DNA of 64,000 nt from Azospirillum halopraeferens DSM 3675. Its GTDB lineage: Bacteria > Pseudomonadota > Alphaproteobacteria > Azospirillales > Azospirillaceae. The notes under the pieces were generated by a model that was not told the origin of the DNA, ran no database searches, and was given only the letters and a program-made list of their open reading frames with translations. How positions within the stretch are numbered: position 1 is the first letter of the stretch; each line of letters opens with the position of its first letter. Below are positions 42,741 to 51,394 of this stretch, piece after piece. The stretch spans positions 1 to 64,000 of the forward strand of contig NZ_AUCF01000031.1 in assembly GCF_000429625.1 (NCBI RefSeq), read 5' to 3'. Position numbers and translations under genes: made by a program.

Positions 42741-43430
42741 TCAGGCCGCGGGCCGGGGCGCGGCGGTGGGGCCGTGCGGGACGCGCTCGGGAGCCTTGTG
42801 GACCATGGTATAGGCGTAATCGACGCCCATGCCGTAGGCTCCGGAATGCTCCTTCACGATCGCCATGACGGCCTCATAGGTGTCGCGTCGCGCCCAGTCG
42901 CGCTGCCATTCCAGAAGGACCTGCTGCCAGGTCACCGGGACGATCCCGACCTGAACCATGCGATCCATGGCGTAGTTGTGCGCGTCGAGCGAGGTTCCGC
43001 CCGAAGCGTCGGCCACCATGTAGATTTCGTAGTCGGTGTCGGCGAGGCAGGACAGCGCGAAGGTGCAGTTGCAGACCTCGGTCCAGAGGCCCGAGACGAC
43101 GATCTTCTTGCGTCCCTCGGCGGCGTTGGCGGCCAATGCCTCACGCACCTTCAGATCATCCCAGGAGTTCATCGAGGTGCGCTCCAGGAGCGGAGCTTCG
43201 GGAAAGACCGCGAGCAACTCGGGATAGGTGTGGCCGGAAAAGCTCTCGGTCTCCACCGTCGTGATCGTGGTCGGGATGTCGAATGCCTTTGCCGCCTTGG
43301 CGAGACCGACGACGTTGTTCTTCAGCGCCTGCCGGTCGATCGACTGGACGCCGAAGGCCATCTGCGGCTGCTGGTCGATGAAGATGAGCTGACTGTTCTC
43401 GGGCGTCAGAACGTCGAGCTTCGCGGACAT
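42741..43430 (-). CDS. YcaC-like isochorismatase-family hydrolase (copy 1)
   Basis: This cysteine hydrolase of 229 residues has Asp20 in QLIFIDQQPQMAFGV and Cys120 in VVSGLWTEVCN, the nucleophile of the family. ADASGGTSLDAHNYAMDRMV and VTWQQVLLEWQRDWARRDTY are typical of E. coli YcaC and its homologues, whose physiological substrate is unknown. Isochorismate hydrolysis in siderophore synthesis is unlikely because no ent-like genes are near. It stands between XapX and the amidohydrolase in a leftward series. A second copy lies at 53100-53753. Confidence 0.88.
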   Translation of the reverse strand: MSAKLDVLTPENSQLIFIDQQPQMAFGVQSIDRQALKNNVVGLAKAAKAFDIPTTITTVETESFSGHTYPELLAVFPEAPLLERTSMNSWDDLKVREALAANAAEGRKKIVVSGLWTEVCNCTFALSCLADTDYEIYMVADASGGTSLDAHNYAMDRMVQVGIVPVTWQQVLLEWQRDWARRDTYEAVMAIVKEHSGAYGMGVDYAYTMVHKAPERVPHGPTAAPRPAA

Positions 43431-43476
43431 GGGAGCCCTCCTACTTTCGGGTAATGGGAAAATCGAGCGATGCGCA

Positions 43477-43728
43477 TCAGGCCGCGTCGCTTTTCTTTGC
43501 CGCTTCGTCGGGCGAACGAACGGCGAAGGACTTTTCGTGCAGGCAGGCCTGGACGATGTTCGTGTGGCCCTTCAGCCACTGAACGGCGGCTTCACCGGCG
43601 AGCATGCCGAGCAGTCCGAGCAGAGCGATGATCGGAGGCGCCGGCGACCGCACGGAAACCAAGCCGTAGATCACGCCGATGCCGATGCCGACGAAAAGCG
43701 AGAGGAGATAGGGCTGGAGTTGAGACAT
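43477..43728 (-). CDS. XapX domain-containing small membrane protein
   Basis: The 83-residue product has two membrane helices around YLLSLFVGIGIGVIYGLVSV and PPIIALLGLLGMLAGEAAVQ with the RSPAPP turn between them, the signature of XapX proteins (named after a gene near the xanthosine operon of E. coli). Function unknown. XapX genes often stand next to hydrolase genes of this kind. GGAGAGAAA lies before the ATG at 43728; an upstream in-frame Met would only extend it by 12 residues. It ends 46 nt before the YcaC-like gene. Confidence 0.85.
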   Translation of the reverse strand: MSQLQPYLLSLFVGIGIGVIYGLVSVRSPAPPIIALLGLLGMLAGEAAVQWLKGHTNIVQACLHEKSFAVRSPDEAAKKSDAA

Positions 43729-43852
43729 GGCTTTCTCTCCAACGCGACTGATGAATATTCCCAATCTCCACAGCCCCGATATCGCGGAACCGGGACCGGC
43801 TCCGCAGCCGCCGGGTCGCGGCTCCTCGGGGCTCGGGCGCCGATGCCGTTGT

Positions 43853-44245
43853 TCATTCGATCCGCCCCTTCCCGTCGCCGATGGCCGAGCGGATGCAGGC
43901 GAGAAGCTCGTCGGGATCGAGCGGCTTCGCCAGGTAGCATCGGATACCGGACTTCAGGGCACGATCCCGGGCCGCTTCCCGGGCATAGGCGGTGATGAGA
44001 ACCGTCGGGATCGGGGTGCCAGACGCCATCAGATGGCTGTAGAGCTCGGGCCCGGTCACCCCCGGCATCCGCACGTCTGCAATCAGGCAGGCCGTCCGCG
44101 ACCGTTGATCGGATGCGAGGAAATCGGCGGCGCTCCCGAACTCGGCGGCAAGGAAGCCGAGCGACCTGACGAGGCCCGCGACCGCCTCACGGGCCGATTC
44201 GTCATCGTCGACAACGGCGATCAGAGAGTCGTCGGACATCACCAT
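43853..44245 (-). CDS. Single-domain response regulator
   Basis: The 130-residue product is a receiver domain only: LIAVVDDDESAREAVAGLVR, phospho-acceptor Asp57 in CLIADVRMPGVTGPELYSHL, TVLITAYAREAARDRALKSG and CYLAKPLDPDELLACIRSAI. It lacks an output domain, so it would act as a phosphate carrier or sink, or bind a partner. It follows the FixJ-type regulator (131-nt gap) in a leftward series with the MASE4 kinase. GGGGAAAGC precedes the ATG at 44245; a second in-frame ATG lies 6 nt downstream. Confidence 0.86.
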   Translation of the reverse strand: MVMSDDSLIAVVDDDESAREAVAGLVRSLGFLAAEFGSAADFLASDQRSRTACLIADVRMPGVTGPELYSHLMASGTPIPTVLITAYAREAARDRALKSGIRCYLAKPLDPDELLACIRSAIGDGKGRIE

Positions 44246-44375
44246 GCTTTCCCCTGCCCCGGCCGGCGGCTTCCGCCGGGCCTGACGCCGTGTCATGCGC
44301 GCAACAGCCGGGTGCGCCACGGGAAAGATGGAAAAATCAGGTGGGTGGGAGCAATTATACTCTGGTTTCGGCCAC

Positions 44376-45002
44376 CTAGGGCTTTGTGGTGCCGGCAGCC
44401 AGCCTGTCGACGATACGCACCAGGTCCGGCAGGGAATTCGCCTGCATCTTGCGCATGACCTGGGCGCGATGGATCTTGACCGTGATCTCGCTGAGATCGA
44501 GTTCCGCCGCAATCTGCTTGTTCAGCCGGCCCGCGGCAACGGGCGCCATGATCTGGCGTTCGCGCGGCGTGAGGGATTCGAAGCGTTGCCGCAGTTCGGC
44601 GAGCATCGTCGCTTCCGCTCTGTGCGCGCGGTCGATCTCGATGCCCCTATGAACGGCATCGAGCAGATCCTGATCGCGAAACGGCTTCACGAGAAACTCG
44701 ATAGCGCCTGCCTTCATCGCGGTCACGGACATCGGGACATCGCCATGTCCGGTGATGAAGACTATGGGAAGCCGGTTGTTCGACCTGGCCAGCTGCTGTT
44801 GAAACTCCAACCCGCTCCTGCCCGGCAATCGGACGTCGAGCACCAGGCAGCCCGGCACGTCCGGTTGCTCGCCGAGGGAGAACTCGTGAGTCGTTGCGAA
44901 GGCCCGGGTCGAGTGCCCCACGGAGCGCAGGAGGCTCTCGATGGACGCGCGCATCGAAGGGTCATCGTCGACAATGAAAACGATGGATTGGTCGGTGCTC
45001 AT
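44376..45002 (-). CDS. FixJ-family response regulator
   Basis: The 208-residue product has a receiver (IVFIVDDDPSMRASIESLLR, Asp56 in CLVLDVRLPGRSGLEFQQQL, Lys106 in IEFLVKPFRDQDLLDAVHRG). Its LuxR-type output domain includes LTPRERQIMAPVAAGRLNKQ and ELDLSEITVKIHRAQVMRKM. The FITGHGDVPMSV stretch and the whole order resemble FixJ/TtrR. It overlaps the stop of the MASE4 kinase by 4 nt, so the two form a two-component system. Its targets may be the leftward hydrolase genes downstream. Confidence 0.9.
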   Translation of the reverse strand: MSTDQSIVFIVDDDPSMRASIESLLRSVGHSTRAFATTHEFSLGEQPDVPGCLVLDVRLPGRSGLEFQQQLARSNNRLPIVFITGHGDVPMSVTAMKAGAIEFLVKPFRDQDLLDAVHRGIEIDRAHRAEATMLAELRQRFESLTPRERQIMAPVAAGRLNKQIAAELDLSEITVKIHRAQVMRKMQANSLPDLVRIVDRLAAGTTKP

Positions 45003-46654
45003 CGTACCGTAGCCCCGGCGGTGGAGGGGGGATCGTCGGCACTCGGCAGCGTGAAATGAAAGATCGCGCCATGCGGCTCGTTGTCGGTCACCCACAGCCG
45101 CCCGCCGTGGGCTTCGATGACCGATTGGCAGAACATGAGGCCCATGCCCATCCCGTCGGATCTCGTCGTAAAGAAGGGCTCGAAGATCCTATCCCTGTAT
45201 TTGGGATCCAGCCCGGTGCCCGAATCTTCCACCGAAACCAGAATGGCATCCGAATTCCGGCGTGCGGACCTGATGCAGATGACACGCTTTCGGCCGGCGA
45301 CAGCCGTCATGGCGTCGATGGCGTTCGCGACCAGGTTCGAGATGACCTGCTGAAGCTGGACGGGACTCCCCATCACCGGCGGCAGATCCGCGTCGAGTTC
45401 GGCCTGAACAGATATCCGGCCGAGCCGCGCCTCGTCCCGGCAGCGCCGGAGGGTCTCCTCGATGAGCCGGTTCATGTTCACCGAAACCCGTTCCTGTGCA
45501 CCCTTCTTGAACATCGTCGTTATGCCCTCGATCACCTTGGCGGCGCGATGGCCATCATCGACGATGCGCTTCAGCGCAGCGCGCGCCTCGTCGACATTGG
45601 GGCTCTGCCTGCCGAGCCAGCGCAAGCCGGCATCGGCATTCGTCACCATACTCGCCAAAGGCTGGTTGACCTCGTGAGCGATCGAGGCCGACAATGCCTC
45701 CATCGCCGTAAGCCGGGCCTCGCGGGCGCGGCGCTCCGCTGAAACCGAGCGGACGAGCCGTGCATAGAGTGTCGTCTTCTCCGACAGAAGGACCAGCAGG
45801 ACCAGGCTCGCAGAGAGCAGGCCGTAGAGCCGTCCTGCCCACCAGCCGAGGCTGAGGCGAAGACCGGCGCTGAGATAGGAGAGAATGACAATCTCGATGA
45901 GCAGCGTGCACAGCACAACCATCAGCCAGAGGTTGAGAACCGAGCGCGGCCGGATCCAGAGAACGCAGAGGCCGACCAGGTAGAGACAGACCGCCGTAGC
46001 TGGAACGTACTGCCAGGGGGCTGCAACGTTCCTGGTGTCTTTCATGAATCCGGGCAAGGCGTCGTCGCTGGTGACGATGAGCCAGGTCGAGCCGCACGCG
46101 ATTGCCACGACTCCGGCGACGCCGGCAAGAATGACGCTCCGTGCCGAGCCGTGCGAAACCCGGGCCGAGGAGCCGGAATCCTCGAGCAGCGCATAGGCGA
46201 GCACAAAGATCGGAAAGCCGAGGCGCCGCAGGGTGGCAATCGCCGCGGTGCTCTGCAGCCCGGCATCCGGCAGGCCGAGCGATTCGAACACCCCGGGGAA
46301 TGTGAGCGCCCACGGAATGACCATCACCCCTGAAAAGAGATAGCCGATTGACAGGGCGAACACCGCGCGCGAGCGCTGAACCGAAAACAGTGCCAGCAGC
46401 AAGGAAGCGGTGATCACCTCGTTGACAAATACCGCGGCGGCATAGGCCGGCAGCAGGGCCTCGGTATTCTCCAGCGGGATGCGCGCGAAGGGCGCCGTGA
46501 CAACCAGCGCGCCGACCAGCACCACCAGCACGCAGACCGCGAGTCGCCGCTGGCTCCGGCCGGGCGACGACGTCGTGAGCAGGAACGGAGGGTTCTCCCC
46601 CGCGTGAGGCCGGGACTGTCCGAAATCCCGTGCGCGGGCGGGCTGATCGATCAT
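44999..46654 (-). CDS. Sensor histidine kinase with MASE4 membrane domain
   Basis: The 551-residue product has a MASE4-type membrane sensor: SQRRLAVCVLVVLVGALVVT, APFARIPLENTEALLPAYAA and about eight helices to residue 290. The HisKA region EALSASIAHEVNQPLASMVT has its His at 328, followed by VISNLVANAIDAMTAVAGRK and FEPFFTTRSDGMGMGLMFCQ of the ATPase. The HEVNQPL motif is typical of FixL-like kinases. It is coupled to the FixJ-type regulator. I chose the ATG at 46654, with AAGGG upstream; an in-frame Met 69 nt earlier is possible. What the MASE4 domain senses is unknown. Confidence 0.88.
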   Translation of the reverse strand: MIDQPARARDFGQSRPHAGENPPFLLTTSSPGRSQRRLAVCVLVVLVGALVVTAPFARIPLENTEALLPAYAAAVFVNEVITASLLLALFSVQRSRAVFALSIGYLFSGVMVIPWALTFPGVFESLGLPDAGLQSTAAIATLRRLGFPIFVLAYALLEDSGSSARVSHGSARSVILAGVAGVVAIACGSTWLIVTSDDALPGFMKDTRNVAAPWQYVPATAVCLYLVGLCVLWIRPRSVLNLWLMVVLCTLLIEIVILSYLSAGLRLSLGWWAGRLYGLLSASLVLLVLLSEKTTLYARLVRSVSAERRAREARLTAMEALSASIAHEVNQPLASMVTNADAGLRWLGRQSPNVDEARAALKRIVDDGHRAAKVIEGITTMFKKGAQERVSVNMNRLIEETLRRCRDEARLGRISVQAELDADLPPVMGSPVQLQQVISNLVANAIDAMTAVAGRKRVICIRSARRNSDAILVSVEDSGTGLDPKYRDRIFEPFFTTRSDGMGMGLMFCQSVIEAHGGRLWVTDNEPHGAIFHFTLPSADDPPSTAGATVR

Positions 46655-46754
46655 AATCAGGCCCTTGCTTTCGCGGAGCGGTCGCCGAAGAGAACGGCGA
46701 ACCGGGCCTTGGCCATGCACCATTCACGCGCTGGCATGGTCCACTCTTTCCCGG

Positions 46755-46905
46755 CCTGATTCAAGATCGAAAACGCAGCTTCACGGCGACCTTACCGGTC
46801 GGGAAACGGCCTCGGGCGCCCCCGCCCGCCGCAGCTTGGAGTTGAGCGCCTCGACGGCATCGGTGGCGTACAGGATGTGCCGGACCCGGGCCGGAAAGGA
46901 AAGGC
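46755..46905 (-). pseudogene. IS256-type transposase remnant, frameshifted
   Basis: One frame reads FPARVRHILYATDAVEALNS with KLRRAG, matching the C-terminal YTTNAIESLN-KLRK region of mutator-type (IS256) transposases. Just after KLRRA the next frame gives RGRFPTGKVAVKLRF, the expected continuation. A single frameshift therefore separates the parts, and nothing else of the transposase remains. It lies between the kinase and the DUF5996-type gene. Confidence 0.65.
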
Positions 46906-46938
46906 GTAGACCGGCACCGCCCCGGTCCGGGCCCGCCA

Positions 46939-48198
46939 TCAGGTCTTTGACCGGCGCACCACGTCCTGCCACTCCGGATGACGGTCTATCTGCGCCTTCG
47001 CGAAGGGGCAGAGCGGCAGGATGGCGACCCCGTCGCGGCGGGCGTCCTCGACCGCCCGGCGCACCAGTCGCTCGCCGATCTTGCGGCCGCGCAAGGCCGC
47101 TGGAACTTCGGTATGGTCGATGATGATCAGTCCCTTGCCGGCCCGGCTATAGGTCATCACGCCTTCAAGCCCGTCGACGACCACCCGATAGCGCCCTTTC
47201 GATGTGTCATCCTCCCGCTCAACCTCTTCGTCGCCGGTCGACGACGCCTCCTTCGCCAGGACCGCGTCCGGGGAGCGGACCCGGCGCGGCTGTCCATGCG
47301 CGCATTCGAGGAGATCGCGGTCCCATCCGCCGAGATCGGCGGCGGCCTCGTAGGTCGAGACGAGAAAGGCCATCAGCGCTTCGTCGGGATCGGCCGCCGA
47401 CTGCACGGCATCGTAGGGCAGGACGAATTCGGACAGGCCCTCGTGCCAGAATGCGGCATCGGGCCGGACGCTCGCGGCCCGGTATCCGGCCGGCGCCGGA
47501 TAGGCGTAGGCGTAGAAGGCGGGATAGTCGATGCCGCCGCCACCCGGCCAGAAGCCCGCCGACGAGACCTCGCGGTCGTAAGCCTCCTGCGCCACCTGGT
47601 CCGGCAAGGCGGGAATGCCGCCGGGGTGGAGCGGCGCACGCCGTCCCGAAAAGCGGGTAACCGCCAGGTCGAAGCTGCCCCAGAACAGATGAACGGGACT
47701 GGATTTGCCGAGGAAGGAGGTGCGGAAGCGATTGAAGACCCTGTCGACCGCTATCGACGCCCGATGGAAGCGTTGAACGGCATCGCGGTCATAGGGCCGG
47801 TCGCGATGATCCTCGGCGAATGGCACCGGGTTGGGCACCTCGTTCGGTTGCCCATTGAAGGTCGGGGTGCCGCCGAGTTGTGAAATCAGCTGCACGAAGC
47901 TCGCATGGAACGCCGCGACCGTGGACGGCCCGAGTTCGAACGACGCCCGGCGGCCTTCGCCGCCGGTGCCCACGACCCTGTGCTCGCGAAGATCGAAGAG
48001 GATCTCGATGCCCGGTCCGTCGGGTATCGGCGAGGAGGCGAGACCCTGCGGGGTGACATAGAAGGTCGCGTGCCACGAATGGTTCAGCCACGGCGTATGC
48101 GCCAGCCGGTACTTGCCGGCGATCTGCAGGTAGAGGTGCAGAGCCGAACACGTCTCGCGCCAACCGAGGTAGTCGAGATGGGGCCAGTTGCTGTTCAT
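46939..48198 (-). CDS. DUF5996 protein fused to a C-terminal GNAT-like acetyltransferase domain
   Basis: The first 310 residues match the DUF5996 family: WPHLDYLGWRETCSALHLYL, LAHTPWLNHSWHATFYVTPQ, SSPVHLFWGSFDLAVTRFSG and FWPGGGGIDYPAFYAYAYPA. The function of that family is unknown. After a charged linker, residues 335-419 (RYRVVVDGLEGVMTYSRAGK, VPAALRGRKIGERLVRRAVE, ILPLCPFAKAQIDRHPEWQD) form a small YjdJ/GNAT-type acetyltransferase-like domain. That order looks like a fusion of two normally separate genes. It is last in a leftward series headed by the alpha/beta hydrolase. Confidence 0.82.
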   Translation of the reverse strand: MNSNWPHLDYLGWRETCSALHLYLQIAGKYRLAHTPWLNHSWHATFYVTPQGLASSPIPDGPGIEILFDLREHRVVGTGGEGRRASFELGPSTVAAFHASFVQLISQLGGTPTFNGQPNEVPNPVPFAEDHRDRPYDRDAVQRFHRASIAVDRVFNRFRTSFLGKSSPVHLFWGSFDLAVTRFSGRRAPLHPGGIPALPDQVAQEAYDREVSSAGFWPGGGGIDYPAFYAYAYPAPAGYRAASVRPDAAFWHEGLSEFVLPYDAVQSAADPDEALMAFLVSTYEAAADLGGWDRDLLECAHGQPRRVRSPDAVLAKEASSTGDEEVEREDDTSKGRYRVVVDGLEGVMTYSRAGKGLIIIDHTEVPAALRGRKIGERLVRRAVEDARRDGVAILPLCPFAKAQIDRHPEWQDVVRRSKT

Positions 48199-48297
48199 GG
48201 CGCTTTGCTCCTTCCGGCATACGCTCTGTACGAATGTCTGTCACTCGATATCGGGGCGCCTGAACGGCATCCGCGACGTTGCCCCCTTCGACGCCGC

Positions 48298-49233
48298 TCA
48301 GCCCGGAAGGGGGATGTGCTCATCCCGGTCGTCGACCGGCAGGTCGAAGCGCCCCTCGCCCCATGTCTCGGCGCGCCATTCGGCCTTGGCGGCTTCGATG
48401 CGCTCCCGGGACGAGGCGACGAAGTTCCACCAGATGTAACGCGGTCCGCCGAGCGTGGCCCCCCCGAGGATCATCAGCCGCGCGCCCCGGTCGCCGGCCG
48501 CGACCGTGATCCGGTCGCCGGGGCGGAAGACCATCATCCGAGACGCCTCGAAAGTCTGGCCGGCGATCGAGACGGAGCCTTCGACGATATAGAGGCCTCT
48601 GTCCTCGTGGTCGTCCGGCAGGGGCAGCCGGCTTCCCGGCTTGAGTTGCACATCGGCGTAGAAGGTCTCCGAGAACAGGGTCGCGGGTGCAGCCTCGCCG
48701 TAGGCCTTGCCGAGAATGAGCCGAACCGAGACGCCGCCGTCCTCGATCACGGGCAGCGCTTCCTTGCCGTGGTGCTCGAAGCTGGGCGCCACGTCCTCGT
48801 GGCTTTCGGGCAGGGCCAACCAGGTCTGTATCCCGAACAGGCTGTTCGGACCGGTCCGGGCCGCCGCGGAGGTACGCTCCGAGTGGGTGACGCCACGCCC
48901 GGCGATCATCCAGTTCAGCGCGCCGGGGCTGATGATCTGATCGGCGCCGGTGCTGTCGCGGTGATGGAAGTCGCCTTTGAACAGATAGGTAACCGTGCCG
49001 AGACCGATGTGCGGATGAGGCCGGACGTCGACGCCCTGCCCGCTCAGCAGTTCGGCCGGCCCGGCCTGGTCGAAGAAGATGAAGGGCCCCACCATCTGCC
49101 GCTTCGGTGCCGGCAGGGCGCGACGCACCTCGAAACCGCCGAGGTCGCGCGAACGCGGGACGATGAGGGTTTCGATTGCGTCGATCCCGACCTCGTCGGG
49201 ACAGCCGGGCTCGATCGCCGGGTTCCAGCTCAT
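48298..49233 (-). CDS. Pirin-family protein
   Basis: This bicupin protein of 311 residues has the pirin signature: PFIFFDQAGPAELLSGQGVD, RPHPHIGLGTVTYLFKGDFH, GALNWMIAGRGVTHSERTSA and SLFGIQTWLALPESHEDVAP. The His residues of the first cupin bind iron in other pirins. Some pirins are quercetinases, others act as cofactors or redox sensors. It follows the leaderless binding protein by 42 nt and precedes the DUF5996 gene by 99 nt. Confidence 0.92.
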   Translation of the reverse strand: MSWNPAIEPGCPDEVGIDAIETLIVPRSRDLGGFEVRRALPAPKRQMVGPFIFFDQAGPAELLSGQGVDVRPHPHIGLGTVTYLFKGDFHHRDSTGADQIISPGALNWMIAGRGVTHSERTSAAARTGPNSLFGIQTWLALPESHEDVAPSFEHHGKEALPVIEDGGVSVRLILGKAYGEAAPATLFSETFYADVQLKPGSRLPLPDDHEDRGLYIVEGSVSIAGQTFEASRMMVFRPGDRITVAAGDRGARLMILGGATLGGPRYIWWNFVASSRERIEAAKAEWRAETWGEGRFDLPVDDRDEHIPLPG

Positions 49234-49275
49234 AAGCGTCTTCCTCTCCTGGGCTTGCGGGCGGCGGCCGGGTGC

Positions 49276-50472
49276 TTACCGGCCAGATCGAAGTGCGTCG
49301 GCATAGGGAAAGATCAACGGCCCCGATGCCAGTCTGCCGGGTGAGACAACGATCTGTCTCGATCCGTCCTTGAACTGCTCGGCCTCGTGTCCGGCTATGT
49401 CGCGAAACTGAACCTGCAGGACTTGCGGCTGCGCCCATTCCCCATTCTTGCCGAATCGGATCTTGCCCATGACCGTGTCGAAGGTTTCCTCGCTGGTGAA
49501 GGTCGATAGGATGATGTCATCAAGGCCACCGGTCGCCTCGATGGCCTGCGCGACGACCTGCATCTGGGCATAGGCCAGTGGCGCCATATAGTGCCCGAGC
49601 GCATCGACGCCGGCGTAGCCGGCCCGCTCCTGATAGGCGTCGATCATCCGGCGCACGCCGGGAAACATCATCCCGGGGACGGGCACCCAATATTCGTAAT
49701 TGACGAGACCGTTCAACAGCGGGCCGAGGGTGGTCCTGATCGAAGTGTTTTGCGGACCGATCATCGCGCCGCCCACCATGCGCGGTCTGAAGCGATGGGC
49801 GTGGATCGCCCGCATCAGCCCGACAGAGTCCGCGAGATAGGAGCAGAGGAACAAGAGGTCGCAATCGCTTTCGGCGACAGCATCCATGATCGGCGTGAAG
49901 CTCGCGGTCGTCAGCGGGTAGGTCGTTTCGTGGACGATTCGAAAGCCGTGCTTCACCGCATTGGCTTTTGCGCCCAGGACCGGGTTGCGCGAGAACTCCG
50001 CATCCGCCGAAACCAGCGCCACGGTGCGTGGCCGAGGCGTCTGCGCGGCGGCGAGCTCGAAAAACCCTTCGGTCAGCGCCGCGTTCGGATCCGGTCCGGT
50101 GGGGATCATGGCGAAGTAGTTCGGATAGCCGAAGCTGTTGTTCACGCCGAGGCCCATGAGCCCGACGAAAAAGCGCTCCCGCTCCATGATCAAGGGCATC
50201 GCCGGCAGGAGGCTGTTGGTGCCGTAGCCGCCGATGACGAGATCGACCCGATCTTCATCCATCAGCCGCTTGTAAAGACCGGGAACACGTGAAGCGTCCG
50301 CGTGGTCGTCATAGCAGACAAGCTCGACAGGGCGGCCCAGCAGGCCGCATCGGCTGTTGACGTCGTCCCGCCAGATCTCATGGGCGAGCTGCGCCGACCG
50401 GCTGTTGCCGGCGAGCGGCCCCGTCAGCGAGAGACAATACCCGATACGGATGGGCGTCGACGTGGTGCTCAT
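49276..50472 (-). CDS. Leu/Ile/Val-binding-type protein lacking a signal peptide (AmiC-like?)
   Basis: The 398-residue product has the type I periplasmic-binding fold of branched-chain amino-acid and amide receptors: IRIGYCLSLTGPLAGNSRSA, CGLLGRPVELVCYDDHADAS, VDLVIGGYGTNSLLPAMPLI and VDALGHYMAPLAYAQMQVVA. The N-terminus MSTTSTPIRIGYCL enters the first strand directly with no signal peptide. No permease or ATPase gene is adjacent. A leaderless relative, AmiC of Pseudomonas aeruginosa, is a cytosolic sensor that controls an amidase operon. The start has GGAGAGGAG 5 nt upstream. Such a cytosolic role here is inference. Confidence 0.82.
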   Translation of the reverse strand: MSTTSTPIRIGYCLSLTGPLAGNSRSAQLAHEIWRDDVNSRCGLLGRPVELVCYDDHADASRVPGLYKRLMDEDRVDLVIGGYGTNSLLPAMPLIMERERFFVGLMGLGVNNSFGYPNYFAMIPTGPDPNAALTEGFFELAAAQTPRPRTVALVSADAEFSRNPVLGAKANAVKHGFRIVHETTYPLTTASFTPIMDAVAESDCDLLFLCSYLADSVGLMRAIHAHRFRPRMVGGAMIGPQNTSIRTTLGPLLNGLVNYEYWVPVPGMMFPGVRRMIDAYQERAGYAGVDALGHYMAPLAYAQMQVVAQAIEATGGLDDIILSTFTSEETFDTVMGKIRFGKNGEWAQPQVLQVQFRDIAGHEAEQFKDGSRQIVVSPGRLASGPLIFPYADALRSGR

Positions 50473-50566
50473 ATGGCTCCTCTCCAGACATCCTCGGACC
50501 TGCACCCCGCCGGGAACCGCAGTTCCCGGGCGGGAGCGCCGCCCGATCCGCCGTCCCGTTCCGGGA

Positions 50567-51394
50567 TCACGCCCTGACGAAGTCGAGCACGTCGGCGTTG
50601 AAGCGCTCGGCATCGACCTGGGCGAGACCATGGCTGCCCCCCTCGTAGACCTTGAGGATCGCGCCCCGGACCAGCCTCGCGGCCTTCTCGGCGGAGGCCT
50701 TGATCGGCACGATCTGGTCGTCGTCGCCGTGGATGATCAGGGTGGGCTTGTCGATCGCCTTCAGATCATCGCTGTAATCGACTTCAGAAAACTCGTGGAT
50801 ACAGTCGTACTGGCCCTTGATGCCGCCCACGAGACCCTGCATGCGGAAGCTCTCGCGGAAGCCCTCGTTGACCGCGACGCCCTCGCGATTGAAGCCATAG
50901 AAAGGAATGGTCAGGTCATAGTAAAATTGCGAGCGGTTGGACGCGACGTTATCCCGGATCGAGTCGAAGACCTCGATGGGCGTGCCGTGCGGATTGTCGG
51001 CCGTCTTCAGCATCAGCGGCGGCACAGCGCCGAGAAGGACAACCTTGGCGATCCGGCGCGAACCGTGCCGCCCGATGTAGCGGGCCACCTCGCCGCCGCC
51101 GGTCGAATGGCCGATCAGGACGGCATCGCGGAGATCCAGCGTCTCGATCAGCTCGGCCAGATCGTCGGCGTACTGATTCATGTTGTTGCCGTCCCGGGGC
51201 TGGTCGGAGCGGCCATGGCCACGCCGGTCATGGGCGATGACGCGATAGCCCTTCGCGCCGAAGAAGAGCAACTGCGCGTCCCAGGCATCCGAGGTCAGCG
51301 GCCAGCCGTGGGAGAAGACGATGGGCTGGCCGTTCCGCGGGCCCCAATCCTTGTAGAAGATCCCGGTTCCATCCTTGGTGGTGATGGTGCTCAT
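50567..51394 (-). CDS. Alpha/beta hydrolase, non-haem chloroperoxidase-like
   Basis: The 275-residue product has the fold of haloperoxidase/arylesterase-type hydrolases. Elements are GQPIVFSHGWPLTSDAWDAQ, VIAHDRRGHGRSDQPRDGNN, nucleophile Ser in LIGHSTGGGEVARY, acid LIIHGDDDQIVP and base GGSHGLAQVDAERFNADVLD. It is first in the leftward series hydrolase, binding protein, pirin, DUF5996-GNAT. It is divergent from the AraC regulator with a 565-nt gap, so that regulator probably controls it. Confidence 0.91.
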   Translation of the reverse strand: MSTITTKDGTGIFYKDWGPRNGQPIVFSHGWPLTSDAWDAQLLFFGAKGYRVIAHDRRGHGRSDQPRDGNNMNQYADDLAELIETLDLRDAVLIGHSTGGGEVARYIGRHGSRRIAKVVLLGAVPPLMLKTADNPHGTPIEVFDSIRDNVASNRSQFYYDLTIPFYGFNREGVAVNEGFRESFRMQGLVGGIKGQYDCIHEFSEVDYSDDLKAIDKPTLIIHGDDDQIVPIKASAEKAARLVRGAILKVYEGGSHGLAQVDAERFNADVLDFVRA

